This document shows positions 34,201-43,124 of a DNA stretch of 64,000 nucleotides, piece after piece (the first letter of the stretch is position 1; the number at the start of each line of letters is the position of its first letter). This DNA is from Diplonema papillatum. Taxonomy: Eukaryota; Euglenozoa; Diplonemea; Diplonemida; Diplonemidae. The stretch is taken from the NCBI GenBank assembly GCA_030068145.1, contig JAPJBO010000007.1, positions 682,001 to 746,000 of the forward strand. Direction: 5' to 3'. Below the pieces are notes generated by a model. That model searched no databases and was not told where the DNA came from. It saw only the letters and a program-made list of their open reading frames with translations. The translations under genes and the position numbers were made by a program.

Positions 34201-37200
34201 TGCCGCACCCTTTGACTTGTTTATGTGTTCTCGGAAATGTCAGCGCGGTAGCGATGACAGCGAGAACACATATAGGTGGGAGGGGAGAAGCCCTGGGACT
34301 GCTAAGGCGTGACAACCCCCGCCCCTGTCCCTCCCAGGGAGCCACCCCGAAACTAGCCTGCCCACCTGACGGTGGAGGCCCGCACCCTTTGACTTGTTTT
34401 CTGTGTTCTCTCTCTCTCTCTCTCTCGGGAAAGGTCAACGCGGTAGCGGTGACCACGAGAACACATACAGGTGGGTGGGGAGAGGCCCTGGACTGCTAAG
34501 GCGTGACTAACTCTCTCTTTCTCTCTCTCCGCATGTGATACGAAGAAGCTAGGTTCGTCACGGCAGCCATCCCAGTGAAGGGAAATAAAACATTCGGGTT
34601 TCGTGCATCAACGTCGCCTATCAATTTCTCCCCCAATTTCACAGGTACGGAACTGGACTGCACAGGGGCCACAGCATGCACAAGAACGTGCGGGACCGAT
34701 GCATGCAACAATTCGCATGTTACGTGTCCTCAGTCGGAAACTGCGGAATGCGATTTGAACTGCGAGGCAGATTCGTGCATCAACAGTAAGATCACCTGCA
34801 ATGCCAACTACGTTTTACCGGCGCAGTGTTCTCTCAATTGCTCACAAGCTGGATCTTGTGTGAATGTCGAGTTTTCAGGTCACCTCACCCCCATGTGTCC
34901 GGTACAGGGAGCCTGTGACGCTCCGTTGATGGCACTCACGACTGAGGCACCACCGACCGATGCACCTTCAACCGCGGCGCCGGCAACCAATGTTCCACCG
35001 ACTAGTGCACCTCCGACCAATGCACCACCAACTAGTGCACCTTCTACCGCAGCACCGGCGACCGCCGTTCCACTGACTAATGCACCTCCGACGATACCAC
35101 CCACCGGTGCACCACCGACCAATGCACCGCCAACTAGTGCACCTTCTACCGCAGCACCGGCGACCGCCGTTCCACTGACTAATGCACCTCCGACGATACC
35201 ACCCACCGGTGCACCACCGACCAATGCACCATCAACTAGTGCACCTTCTACCGCAGCACCGGCGACCGCTGTTCCACTGACTAATGCACCTCCGACGATA
35301 CCACCCACCGGTGCACCACCGACCAATGCACCACCAACTAGTGCACCTTCTACCGCAGCACCGGCGACCGCCGTTCCACTGACTAATGCACCTCCGACGA
35401 TACCACCCACCGGTGCACCACCGACCAATGCACCATCAACTAGTGCACCTTCTACCGCAGCACCGGCGACCGCTGTTCCACTGACTAGTGCACCTCCGAC
35501 GATACCACCCACCGGTGCACCACCGACCAATGCACCACCAACTAGTGCACCTTCTACCGCAGCACCGGCGACCGCCGTTCCACTGACTAATGCACCTCCG
35601 ACGATACCACCCACCGGTGCACCACCGACCAATGCACCACCAACTAGTGCACCTTCTACCGCAGCACCGGCGACCGCCGTTCCACTGACTAATGCACCTC
35701 CGACGATACCACCCACCGGTGCACCACCGACCAATGCACCGCCAACTAGTGCACCTTCTACCGCAGCACCGGCGACCGCCGTTCCACTGACTAATGCACC
35801 TCCGACGATACCACCCACCGGTGCACCACCGACCAATGCACCATCAACTAGTGCACCTTCTACCGCAGCACCGGCGACCGCCGTTCCACTGACTAGTGCA
35901 CCTCCGACGATACCACCCACCGGTGCACCACCGACCAATGCACCACCAACTAGTGCACCTTCTACCGCAGCACCGGCGACTGCTGTTCCACTGACTAGTG
36001 CACCTCCGACGATACCACCCACCGGTGCACCACCGACCAGTGCACCACCCACCGGTGCACCACCGACCAATGCACCTTCTACCGCAGCACCGGCGACCGA
36101 TGTTCCACCGACTAGTGCGCCTCCGACAACAGCACCACCCACCAGGGCACCACGGACCAACGCACCACCAACCAGTGCACCTTCCACCAGTGCACCACCG
36201 ACCAACGCCCCATCAACTAGCGCGCCTTCTACCGCAGCGCCGGCGACCGATGTTCCACCGACTAATGTACCTCCGACAATAGCACCTCTCAGCAGTGCAC
36301 CACCGACCAATGCACCACCAACTAGCGCACCTTCCACCGCAGCACCGCCGACCAGTGCACCACCAACTAGTGCACCTCCGACGATAGTACCTTCAACCAG
36401 TGTACCACCGACCAATATACCACCGACTAGTGCACCTTCCACTAGTGCACCACCGACCAACGCCCCACCAACCGATGTGCCTTCTACCGCTGCACCGCCG
36501 ACCGGTGTTCCACCGACGGATGTATTCACATTTGTACCTCTGACTGCGGTACCTTCGACTTTGGCAACGCTGACTTTAGTACCTCAGACTAATACGCCAG
36601 CATTGACCTTCGCACCTACCGATGTCTCGTCGGCTGCCCCTGAGGCACAGACGACCGGCGCGCCTTCAGTACCTGCATCCGTGTCACCACCACAGACAGT
36701 GTCCGCAGCACAGCTGAGTGCTATTTCTGAGAACGAGAAGCGCGTGCTTAACACAGCGGTGGATGTGCTGGCAGTTGTGTCGTTGGCTGGTGTGGCGGGA
36801 GCGGGATCTTCCGCAAGAATGCTTCTTTTCAAACAGTTCGGCTGCAATGTCGACGACGTTGACCTTGAAGAAGCAGAAGAACTCGACTGGGAATTCCACC
36901 CGACGCGAATAGGTATGCTCGCATCTTCGGCGTTGTGGCAACACATTGCGGAGTGCGGACACCTCGTATTGCAGACGTTGTTCTACTCGAATATTTTGTT
37001 CCGCAGTGTTCCTTTTGTGCCAACAGAGCATTGGTAGTACGGTACTGGAAGTTGAATTGACTGCGGACTACATGCAACTTACCAAAGCCGGTGAGCTCCG
37101 CGAGTGCGCCTCTCCCAATTGTTGTCACAAGCAGATTCCTTCCGCTCGAAGGGAGAAAGAAAGAGACTTATCCGTATTCCGTACGAAAGCGCGGCGAAAA

Positions 37201-39025
37201 GTGGAAACACAGGATGAAGGGCAATCATCCTGTTCGTGTTTTATGCTCTTCGCTCCGCGTTTGTGTACAGATTTACTGAACGGAACGCGACTGACTCGTG
37301 TCAGTCTTTCTGACACGTGCCGTCGACTGAGCATATACCATTTGTTGAGCGACAAGCTCATGGATATTTGGCTATTTGCACGAGTTGCAAGGCCGGAAGA
37401 GAACTCTAGGACTCCGACATAGTTTGACCCTCACAAACGCAGGGATCACCACCGGTGCGCGGCAGTACATGATCGCGGCTATGATCATGAACCCTATCGT
37501 CATCCTGCTCATCTTCTTGGTCGGATACGCGGTTGCCGGAGCTTTGTACCGCTTTTACAACATAAGTTCCGTCGATCAGGCCTGCGGAAACATGAAGCTG
37601 CCGGGATTCTTGTACGTCCCGTATTTGTTCCTCCTGCAGGGGACCAGTCTCGTCTCGTCGCGGCTGGTATTCTACCCAAAGAATGATCCGGTGTTCCTCA
37701 CGGTCCTGTCGGCCGTTGTCATGGTTGGATGCTTTGTTTCTCCTTGCGTCATCTATTATTACGTCCTCCGGCGCGCAGCATCCCGCGCAAGGTACATGAA
37801 GGAGTCAAAGTCGGATGACGAAGACCTCGTTCAGCAGTCTTTATCGGATTCGACCACCTCAGGCAACACAAGACAGAAGGCGTGGTGGCTGCCTTTGCAC
37901 CGTTTCGCGTTCGGCGAATACACGTGGGAGAATCAGGGGGACGAGTGCTTTGTCGAAAAGTATGGCATCGTCTTCGAAGGGATGAAGCGGACGACGTTGT
38001 GGTACCCGTTCGTGGAGATGATGACCATGAACGTGCTTAGCCTGCTGGTTTCCTGGCCCGCGAGGTCGTTGTTTTCGTGCACACTTCGGAACAGCATCAT
38101 CTGCGCCCTGTTGGCGGTGTTCCTCGTCGTCACCGTCGTGAAGAGCCCATTTGTTTCCCCATTTGACAACATCGCCTCGAGTGCAGCGAACAGTACCACT
38201 TTGGTTGCTGTGATCCTTCTCACCGTCGGTATCGGCACCGAGGCTGAAGACGAATCCACGTTCTTCGTGGTAGCGTCTTATACCCTGATTGTCGCAACCT
38301 TTATCATCCTCTGTAAAGCCGCCTGGGATTTGTGCGTCACGCTATTGGACCTTTGGCTCGGGAGAAAGAACGGGGCCAGAAACATGTCAACGGCCAACAA
38401 GTCGAAAGAATCGTTAGACGAGATGAACGAATTATCACCGCAAGCCGAATCCGCACTGCTCGAGAGCTCGACCGCGTCGTACAGCAAACTGTCCGAGCAG
38501 GAGCTGGTGGGCACTCCACTTCGGTTCCTTGTCATCCCGGCCGAAAAACCGCATTCGAAGCGGTCGACAAGCGATGCCGTGAGAGAGGCACTTTCGGTCA
38601 CAACGGCTTTCGAAGAGACTCTCCTCATCCGGTCTCCGAGTTCGCGAGGCGGCGGCGGCGGCAGCAGCAGGCTGTCCGAACTTCCAATCTCCCCGCAGCA
38701 TCACATGGGTCACTCCTTACGCCCAGGAACAGCAGAGTCCTTCCGGGCTATGGGGAGTACGAAGAATGTGCTGAGTCTTGACAGTCTGCGCACCAGCAGC
38801 TTGTCCCGCCACAGCAGTGTGTCCCCGCCGTCTTTCGATGACTCGATAACCCTCAACATCAGCCGGTCGCACAGCAGACTGTCTGACACGGGTACGTACT
38901 GCTCGCCAAGCTCTCCCCTTCGGCAGCCATCCGGAAAGCTGTTACGACGCATTGCAAGCGGAGGCAGGAACGCACCGATCACGAAGACAGTCTCCGACCT
39001 TGAAGCACAACACCTCGCCGTGTGA
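19262..39025 (+). CDS. Gene B: paralogue of gene A (3 exons, 14.4-kb first intron)
   Basis: The spliced CDS joins 19262-20231, 34645-36912 and 37443-39025 (4821 nt, 1606 residues). Both introns are phase 1 and GT-AG (GTATAG...ACAG; GTATGC...GCAG). The junctions fall at the same points of the protein as in gene A. Residues 1-20 are a signal peptide (MMALWVSVAIAVWLLGSVEG; a second ATG follows at once). Cys-rich modules continue to about residue 415, ending in exon 2. Residues about 419-1006 are Pro/Thr/Ala stalk. Residues about 1028-1050 are hydrophobic, followed by FGCNVDDVDLEEAEEL and DWEFHPTRIG, nearly identical to gene A. Exon 3 encodes about seven helices between residues 1092 and 1379, including SLVSSRLVFYP and NIASSAANSTTL. 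It ends in a Ser-rich tail of about 220 residues, longer than in gene A, with SRGGGGGSSR. The role is probably that of a cell-surface receptor-like or channel-like protein (inference). Exon 1 could instead belong to a separate gene if splicing over 14 kb fails, but the matching phase and homology favour one gene. Confidence 0.82.
20541..20575 (-). repeat. ATGCATATATTTGCAAAAAA motif
   Basis: On the minus strand, ATATGCATATATTTGCAAAA follows directly on the end of the LINE fragment. The same motif occurs at about 26357-26407, 29942-29962 and 30389-30412. Confidence 0.6.
20575..20990 (-). pseudogene. LINE reverse-transcriptase C-terminal fragment
   Basis: The minus-strand frame matches the C-terminus of the 303-3388 ORF, from RRPKLCCRKGHH to KKKRSTKRA, with an in-frame deletion of six codons after AAVAR and few substitutions. 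It starts at a position equivalent to about 2895 in the longer copy. Upstream of it (to about 21005 on the plus strand) is CTCGATTACACTCTATT, as in the longer copy. The 3' end is cut at the equivalent of about 3337. Confidence 0.85.
21093..23251. mobile_element. TIR element with TTCCGGGAAGTGAAAATTTG arrays
   Basis: The left end reads GAGCTAATTTATTCCTGGG. The right end, on the opposite strand, reads GGGGCTAATTTATTCCGGGG. Inside the left end are about six units of 'TTCCGGGAAGTGAAAATTTG'; the same unit lies inverted inside the right end (23035-23190) and again at 22845-22935. C-runs flank both ends, which would hide a target duplication. The internal junction at 22930-23000 suggests a second, nested element. 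No transposase frame was found. Confidence 0.55.
21353..21765 (+). repeat. Telomere-like CCCTAACCCGCAAACCCGCA array
   Basis: About 410 bp of interspersed ACCCTA, ACCCGCAAA and ACCCGCATA units appear, with CCCTAACCCGCAAACCC as a common combination. A small satellite, AAACCCGCAAACCCGCAAAC, follows at 22018-22050. The array resembles a degenerate interstitial telomeric repeat (CCCTAA type), but the CCCGCAAA variant dominates. Confidence 0.75.
23480..23555 (-). repeat. tRNA-like sequence (possible SINE head)
   Basis: On the minus strand an A-box-like ATAGCTTAACGG (23529-23540) and a B-box-like TTGGTTCGATTCCC (23484-23497) are spaced as in a tRNA gene. The acceptor stem does not pair well, so I do not call a functional tRNA. 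Confidence 0.5.
23675..23905 (+). repeat. CCCCGAAACTCCCCGACACT tandem repeat and flank
   Basis: Five units of ACTTCCCCGAAACTCCCCGAC (about 21 bp) lie between CTGGTCTGGGCTCCTGGTAA and GGGGCTGCCGGTGGGTGGGC. This is the same arrangement as at 18080-18330. Confidence 0.75.
24990..25830 (-). pseudogene. Diverged LINE reverse-transcriptase C-terminal fragment
   Basis: Minus-strand frames match the longer LINE ORF. ETMLVLESQL and FNDEVWGMDVFSTYG correspond to ETMEVLETQL and FNGEAWGMDLFPTYG. The zinc modules follow in two frames, with HHKAKCEECKHRQASVARCC in one and CEKHRMTQCGTCKTIAECC in the other. Frameshifts and substitutions are many, so this is an older copy than the one at 20575. Confidence 0.78.
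25905..26000 (+). repeat. CCCGAAACTCC tandem repeat
   Basis: Eight or so units of CCCCGAAACTC/CCCCGATACTC (10-11 bp) appear. They are related to 18080-18330 and 23675-23905 but lack their flanking blocks. Confidence 0.75.
26080..26300 (+). mobile_element. tRNA-headed SINE-like element, second family
   Basis: CATGGTCCAGAGGTTACCAC (A-box region, 26081-26100) and GGTTCGATTCCCGCC (B box, 26127-26141) are followed by a body with CCAGATTTTGGTCGCC and GCTTGCCCATAATCGC (26231-26246). The body is shared with about 23320-23420, where the nearest tRNA-like head lies in the opposite orientation. Confidence 0.55.
26560..26930 (+). repeat. 49-bp minisatellite
   Basis: About seven units of 49 bp are built on GTCGGATGCCCCACCTGCTG, CGTTGAATRAATCCCGC and AAGAAAAAGCAC. 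The edge units are degenerate. The open frames across it are a consequence of repetition. Confidence 0.88.
27430..29715 (+). pseudogene. Degenerate DIRS-like reverse transcriptase element
   Basis: Signatures appear in all three forward frames, so the copy is broken by several frameshifts. AKYFDDFACPG at 29161-29193 matches the RT catalytic 'YxDD' motif. HLGLMFNMNSGG followed by VFLSEPRKEKL (29310-29390) matches the block after it in DIRS/Ngaro-type and related RTs. RFVLHTDACPKGLGAIL (29620-29670) is the first catalytic-Asp block of RNase H. Upstream, 27430-29100 has GC-rich coding-like composition and peptides such as LRRFIVKQVKADKPG without a family I recognise. The frame breaks off at about 29700. 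A matching remainder of RNase H lies at 33830-34200, suggesting one element split by later insertions. Confidence 0.6.
30417..31376. mobile_element. Non-autonomous Mutator-like element with tandem subterminal repeats
   Basis: The left end is GGGTTTATTCCCTTATAGCC. The right end on the opposite strand is GGGCAAATTATCTTATAGCC. Both are flanked by a perfect 9-bp target duplication AAAAAACAA (30408-30416 and 31377-31385). A 31-bp unit, TTATTCCCTTATAGCCACGA then AAAAAGAATTT, is repeated about eight times inside the left end and, inverted, about eight times inside the right end. The 400-bp centre has no transposase. The 9-bp duplication and GGGNNAATTNCC-like ends fit the Mutator (MULE) superfamily. 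Confidence 0.78.
31675..32070 (+). mobile_element. tRNA-headed SINE-like element, copy 2
   Basis: The A box TGGCAGAGTGG is at 31690-31700 and the B box GGTTCGGACCC at 31732-31742. The body GGTCTAATGTGCCCGAAG...TTCTCAGTATCTCGCGG is shared with the 8265-8607 copy. The element ends in AATAAAATAAAATAAAATAC, a plausible A-rich SINE tail. The tRNA head looks Leu/Ser-like but does not fold into a convincing functional tRNA by eye. Confidence 0.75.
32074..32270. repeat. Long near-perfect palindrome
   Basis: Arms of about 85-95 bp face each other around a 26-bp GAGCGGAGCGAG-centred loop. CATTTATTCGGCAA opens the left arm and TTGCCGAATAAATG closes the right. The inner arms contain GGTGTCGGTTTTAGTCCCGA and its complement. 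It may be a MITE or an extruding hairpin. Confidence 0.82.
32316..32480 (+). repeat. 82-bp direct duplication
   Basis: Two copies share TTGCTTTGCAGTTAYGTTGG, AGCAGAACGTTGCGTAGCAA and GGCAGAACGTTGTGT. The copies differ by a few bases. Confidence 0.75.
32783..32900. repeat. Inverted repeat
   Basis: The arm TTTTGCGCCGCCAGCTATTT (from 32787) is complementary to the arm near 32868-32897, which ends GGCGGCGCAAAATAA. The loop is A/T-rich and centred on TTCCCTAGGGA. Confidence 0.8.
33640..33700 (+). repeat. ATAAAATACA microsatellite
   Basis: Imperfect ATAAAATACA/ATAAAATACAGT repeats resemble the A-rich tail at 32035-32070 and the short run at 33030-33055. This may be the 3' tail of a further retroposed sequence, followed by a GGGATGTCCC block also seen near 31993. 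Confidence 0.65.
33830..34200 (+). pseudogene. RNase H fragment of DIRS-like element
   Basis: The forward frame from 33878 reads AHINLKEMWALAEG (catalytic Glu block), RCRVDNAAVVGAVAKG (Asp block) and VPSGEQQADPYTRG (last Asp block). This is the order found in the RNase H domain of DIRS-like retrotransposons. The N-terminal Asp block is absent here but is present at 29640. A stop lies just upstream, so this is a broken remnant. Confidence 0.65.
34200..34515 (+). repeat. GGCGTGAC / (CT)n repeat, two tandem units
   Basis: Each unit has GCACCCTTTGACTTGTTT, TGTGTTCTC, optional (CT)n, AACGCGGTAGCGGTGACMRCGAGAACACATA-like sequence (shown in parts), CTAAGGCGTGAC and CCCTGTCCCTCCCAGGG. The array ends about 130 bp before exon 2 of gene B. 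Confidence 0.75.
35030..36060 (+). repeat. Coding Pro/Thr tandem repeat in gene B
   Basis: This is a 102-bp (34-residue) unit, APSTAAPATAVPLTNAPPTI then PPTGAPPTNAPPTS, repeated about ten times almost without change. Variant units follow to 36690. The unit differs in length and sequence from that of gene A, so each paralogue has homogenised its own stalk. Confidence 0.9.
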
Positions 39026-40037
39026 CAGACGGCTGCGGCAACCTTTCGCGAAGCTTCTTTTCTTTAAATTGCCTTCTTTTTTGTATTGCTGGCGTTCGAA
39101 AGTTGTGCACCGTGCTCCACTCGGGAGTAGACACTCCGCAGAAATTGCTACTACGGTGACGTTCTGTTCTTTGATTCTGTCTTCTTGATTTTTGGATAAA
39201 ACACGACTACTCCCCCCCCCCCGTCTGTTCTTGCAACACCAGGCCTCCTCACATAACCGTTCCCAGCACGTTCATGCAACCCCTCCCGCTCCGCCCAGCC
39301 GCCGACTCCCACTCCCAACACCGTATCAACCAATGGATGGACAGAGCAAGATCAACCTGAGCCAGTCCACCCGATTTCCTGGTAGTGCATCGAACTGCCT
39401 GCTGCTGTCTCTAACAGTCTATCAGCAGTCTATCAGCCGGGGTTACCAGCTCAGATCAACCAACGAACGAGCCTTCCCCAATCTAGGCCTGCAACCGAGG
39501 TCGTAGAAAAGTGTCTGCTAAAACGGTACGCATAAACTCCGGGGCGGTTAGCACCACTTTAGTGTACATTACACCAGAATGAAGACGAAATCGCAAAAAC
39601 CCCGTCCCCCCGACCCCCCCTCAACCCCTTTAACACCTTGTACTAGGAATCACCTCGCACCGGCAAAGCAACCCTGTCGCAAGCCCATATGGACCAGGTA
39701 GGCCGGGGAGTTTCTTTTGAAGACAGCTTAGCTCTTGACTAATGCTGCTGGCTGCTTGCGGCGCAGGGTGAAGAAGGGAAGAAAAAAATGAAAGCGCAAA
39801 AAACGATCAACACAAAGATGTTGTCGCAGGGGAACGCTGGGGGCGGTCGGAAAAGGTTCTCCTGCATTCACCTTCCCTCTTGCCCGGAGCGTTCCCTTTT
39901 TACTTTCGCCTCAATGAAATGACGTCTTTCGTTGGCATGCGTCGGCACCATCGTGGTTGACAAGGAAACTCGAGACATCTCTGGATTACAGAACGCAACG
40001 GAGAGCGGCAAATGCCGCTCTTCCCGGTGCTATTGTT
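39026..40037. other. 3' flank of gene B and intergenic DNA
   Basis: No gene is seen. A C10 run lies at about 39213. CCCAGCACGTTCATGCAACC near 39265 belongs to a loose family with CCAAGCACGTTCTTGCAGCC at 17272 and CCAAGCACGTTCTTG at 45031. Confidence 0.5.
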
Positions 40038-40219
40038 CCAGCCTCAGAAGCTGGAGCTGAAGCTGAAGCTGAGCTTCGAAGCTAAGCTCAGAAGCTGGAG
40101 CTGAGTCACACCCGAAAAGCGGGTGTGCCACAACCAAAAACGCGGGTCAATCCACACCCGAAAAGCGGGTGTGACACCCGCTTTTTAACTCCAGCTTTAA
40201 CTCCAGCTTCTGAGACTGG
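40038..40219. mobile_element. Short inverted-repeat element (MITE-like), CTCCAGCTTCTGAG family
   Basis: The left end CCAGCCTCAGAAGCTGGAG is complementary to the right end CTCCAGCTTCTGAGACTGG at 18 of 19 positions. The centre holds paired CACACCCGAAAAGCGGGTGTG hairpin blocks. Relatives with AACTCCAGCTTCTGAG and CGAAAAKCGGGTG blocks lie at 43125-43205 and 62095-62330. Confidence 0.65.
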
Positions 40220-40424
40220 ACTTCAGCGTGTACGACGAAAAGGAGAGGGGGCTTGAACAAACCGCCCGCCGCAACGACTCCCGAGTGGCAACGGCTTGGT
40301 CTGTGTGCCATACTAGAAAGGAACCCTAGAAAGACCTGTACCGGATTCGCTCCGGAGTGCTTATTATTAGTACATACCGTGGGGCGGCAACGCAGGTTCA
40401 CACGCCACATGGACTAACTGAGGC

Positions 40425-40565
40425 CATCGAGCTTTGCTCGGGCGTCTCCAAGGGGACACATTGGCCCCAACGCTGTTCAACCTCGTGATCGATGCGATCA
40501 TGAGAGAAGTTGAGTGAAATGACCCCGAAGTGAGCCAAGGCTCCAAATACGCCGAGTCCCTAAAA
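40425..40565 (+). pseudogene. Non-LTR reverse transcriptase fragment
   Basis: The forward frame reads LLGRLQGDTLAPTLFNLVID, which is RT block B of a LINE-type enzyme, followed by AIMREVE and a stop. In the same frame further on, SKYAES stands where a catalytic YADD/FADD block is expected. The remnant is only about 130 bp long and is distinct in sequence from the LINE at 303-3388. Confidence 0.7.
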
Positions 40566-41930
40566 CGGCTACGAGATCATGATTGCTAGAAAGAAAAGGG
40601 TTCTACGGGATACCTGTAGACTATCATAGTGTGTTCCCACAAACCGCCTGCAGACAGCACACATAAGGTTTTCAGGCTGAGCACGAAGGTGTGGGATGTC
40701 ATTAGCAAGGACGAGCTACAGTTGCAGTGCCAAAGTTCGGGTCTGCCACGCGTTGATACGGGTATTCAACTGGGGCTTTTCGACCGCAACCTTGAACCCA
40801 AATACTCATAGTGGCCTCAGGTGGCGGGCGAGCCGCGATTCGCCCAGGACTCGCCCGTCTGCACCAAGCGGGGTCAGTTTTCGTGCTTTTTCTCAGGTGT
40901 GGGTCTTTCCCCAAATATCTGATCCTCGCGTATTGCCTGGCCACGCGCAGGCTTTTTCACCTGCAAAATGCTTCGAGTTTTGGGGATCACAATACCCCCT
41001 GTGCGTGGCTAGAAGAAAGAAAGAAAAAGAAAAAGAAAAAGGCCGCTCCTGGTCCAGGAACGTGACGGTCAACCACAGCTTGCAAGAGTCGGAGGCAGCA
41101 CAGTGCCACAACCCCGTCCGCTCTGCCCTGCGGCTGACCGTCTCGACGAGCTTGTGTTCAGCGCGAGCGCCAAGCCCCAAGAAAGGTGCGCCAAGTCTTG
41201 ATGCTTTAGTTTGTAGCACGTGGCTAAAACAAAAAAAAAGTTTGCAGCCCGCAACACAGCAGTCATACTGTCTGTTTGCGCGCGAGTCCGCTATCAGGAG
41301 CCCAGCGGAAAAGCAACAGAATGGGCCACTTGGCTAATGCACGAGATCAAGTCTAGCTCGAAGATACGATAACACGGAACATTTTCTTTTGGGAACCCCA
41401 CCGATCACCACAAGCACGCACTAAGCTGAACTTCACAAGCATCCAAAAGGTCGAAAGACACCAATCTGTACGTCCATTCGGATCGTCGGAAACACAAAAG
41501 CAAGCCTTGGCCCAACGTACTCCAGAGAAGCTTGGGTTTCCCCTGTCAGCGAACGATGCCGGCCACGCTAATTCGTTCATCCTCTTCATTCTCTTTAATT
41601 CAGTATTGCTCTCTGAGCTGCAGCTGCCCTTTCTTCATCCGTCGGGAAGGATGAGCAGAACAGCTTCAGCCTCGCGAGATAAAAAAAATTGAACCAGGGA
41701 AATCACACGGGAAAACAAAAATTATCGAAAACACAAAAAAATCAGGCGAACTCCAACTCTAAAAACGAAGAGGCAAGACAAGACAGCTCCTGCGAAAGAA
41801 AAAATGGGCAGAGAAAGGAAACGCCGTCCTGCAAAGATGACAACCCAGCAACCCGAACCGGCTCGAGTTTGCTGTGCGCGGTTCCCGCGTTAGGATAATC
41901 TTTTGCGTCACGACACTCGAGGCACTGTTT
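40566..41930. other. Intergenic, no recognisable gene
   Basis: No family signature was found. AATCTGTACGTCCATTCGGA at about 41463 is shared with 11190. Confidence 0.5.
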
Positions 41931-42215
41931 TACATAAGCGCCAGCTTAGAAGGAAATGCTCGACAATAGCTGCCAGACAAAGAACCGAAGGGATCCCAAG
42001 TGCTGTATCTACCGAACCACGTGTTGAACGGACGTGAGGTCATGCGGATCTACCCCTACACGACAAATCACACAAACACAACAGGTCAAAAGTCCTGAGT
42101 GAGAAAACAACACACGGTGGTGTAAGCGAATAACAAATCAGATTGTGTTTGTATTGTATTTTCCCCTCTGCCGCTATATTTCCTCCATTCGGAGTCAAAG
42201 CAGCTACGTCGAGTA
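41930..42215 (+). repeat. Interspersed repeat, copy 1 (GTTGAACGGACRTGAGGTCA)
   Basis: From AAGCGCCAGCTT through CCGAACCACGTGTTGAACGG and CACGACAAATCACACAAACA to CATTCGGAGTCAAAGCAGC, this matches 44040-44295 throughout. A partial inverted copy (GGGATCCCTTCGGGGTTTTG) lies near 59217. Confidence 0.75.
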
Positions 42216-42417
42216 TTTCTACTGGCTTTCTGAAAACGAAGGTCTTGAGGACAGTGCATTGGCCCTGAGAAATAGCGTGATCCTCACCAACGCAGGTGAG
42301 TTCCGCCATTGCGCACAAGCAAAAAGAAACGGAAGACAAAGCAAAGTGGGCAACCTGGCTGAGTGGATTGAGCACCGGTAAGAGAGCGAGCTGGCTGTTT
42401 GTCGGCATACTGGGGGG

Positions 42418-43049
42418 CAGGGGTTCACATAAATCCGGGGGGGGCAGGGGTCGATCCCCGAGCCCCGGGCCCCTAGTTAGCGTCCACCAACCTGTGGGCA
42501 TCTTCGGTCGAATGCATCACTGTTTTCCAACTTTTGAAGTGCGAAAATGGCTTCAATGTTTCATCTGGACCCGAATCCGTAAACATCGGTCAAAACAGCC
42601 TTCTCGATGGCCCGCATTTGAAATATCGCCTTTAGTTTGTGGCCGGGGCCGGGTGGCCAGATTGTCGAAGGTGAAATGGTCCCCTGGAAAAATTGGGCCG
42701 ACAAAAAATTTGTGCGTTTTCAGGGGGATTTGGGTCGAAATAAGTAATTACTTTTTTTTTCCTGACCCCCACCCTGGGCACCACCTTAGAGCGATGAGGT
42801 CACCCTGCTGGTCCCTGTGTACACAGGCCCTGCAGGAGCCCACAGTGCACGTCAAAACTGCAGGAACACCCCATTTTTATTCTTTCCGAGAACGGCGTTT
42901 TGGGAAAGATCGGATTGATTCGGACCCAGATCCAAAGTGCGGCCCCTGCCAAAAATGCGAAAGAAATGCCAACCCCTTGATGAAGTTGTACAGGGGTAAA
43001 ACCGAGGCTGAAAACCAGGGGCCCGATCCCCTGGTTATGTGAACCACTG
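42418..43049. mobile_element. hAT-like non-autonomous element
   Basis: The left end is CAGGGGTTCACATAAATCC. The right end on the opposite strand is CAGTGGTTCACATAACCAG. CAG-initial 15-bp ends of this form fit the hAT superfamily. A GGGGCAGGGGTCGATCCCC block near the left mirrors GGGGCCCGATCCCC near the right. There is no transposase frame and no clear 8-bp duplication (the left flank is G-rich). Confidence 0.5.
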
Positions 43050-43124
43050 TTTGGCCCTGTTTGTCGTTCGCCCGCATTGCCTAAAGACGGTGAAGTCCTC
43101 AGTAGCTAGAGTTAAAGAGGTTTT

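Larger units (their letters stand above)
20232..34644 (+). other. Intron 1 of gene B, 14.4 kb, transposon-filled
   Basis: The donor is TTTG|GTATAG and the acceptor TTTCACAG|GT; the phase is 1. The equivalent intron in gene A is 220 bp. The insert contains LINE fragments, a telomere-like array, tRNA-headed repeats, a minisatellite, DIRS-like debris, a Mutator-like element, a SINE and palindromes, each listed separately. Confidence 0.75.

Noticed and set aside
34880..36529. 549-residue minus-strand frame of Gly/Val/Ala repeats
   Set aside because: It is the antisense reading of the gene B Pro/Thr repeat. Periodic in-frame repeats remove stops on both strands; no independent start context or domain.
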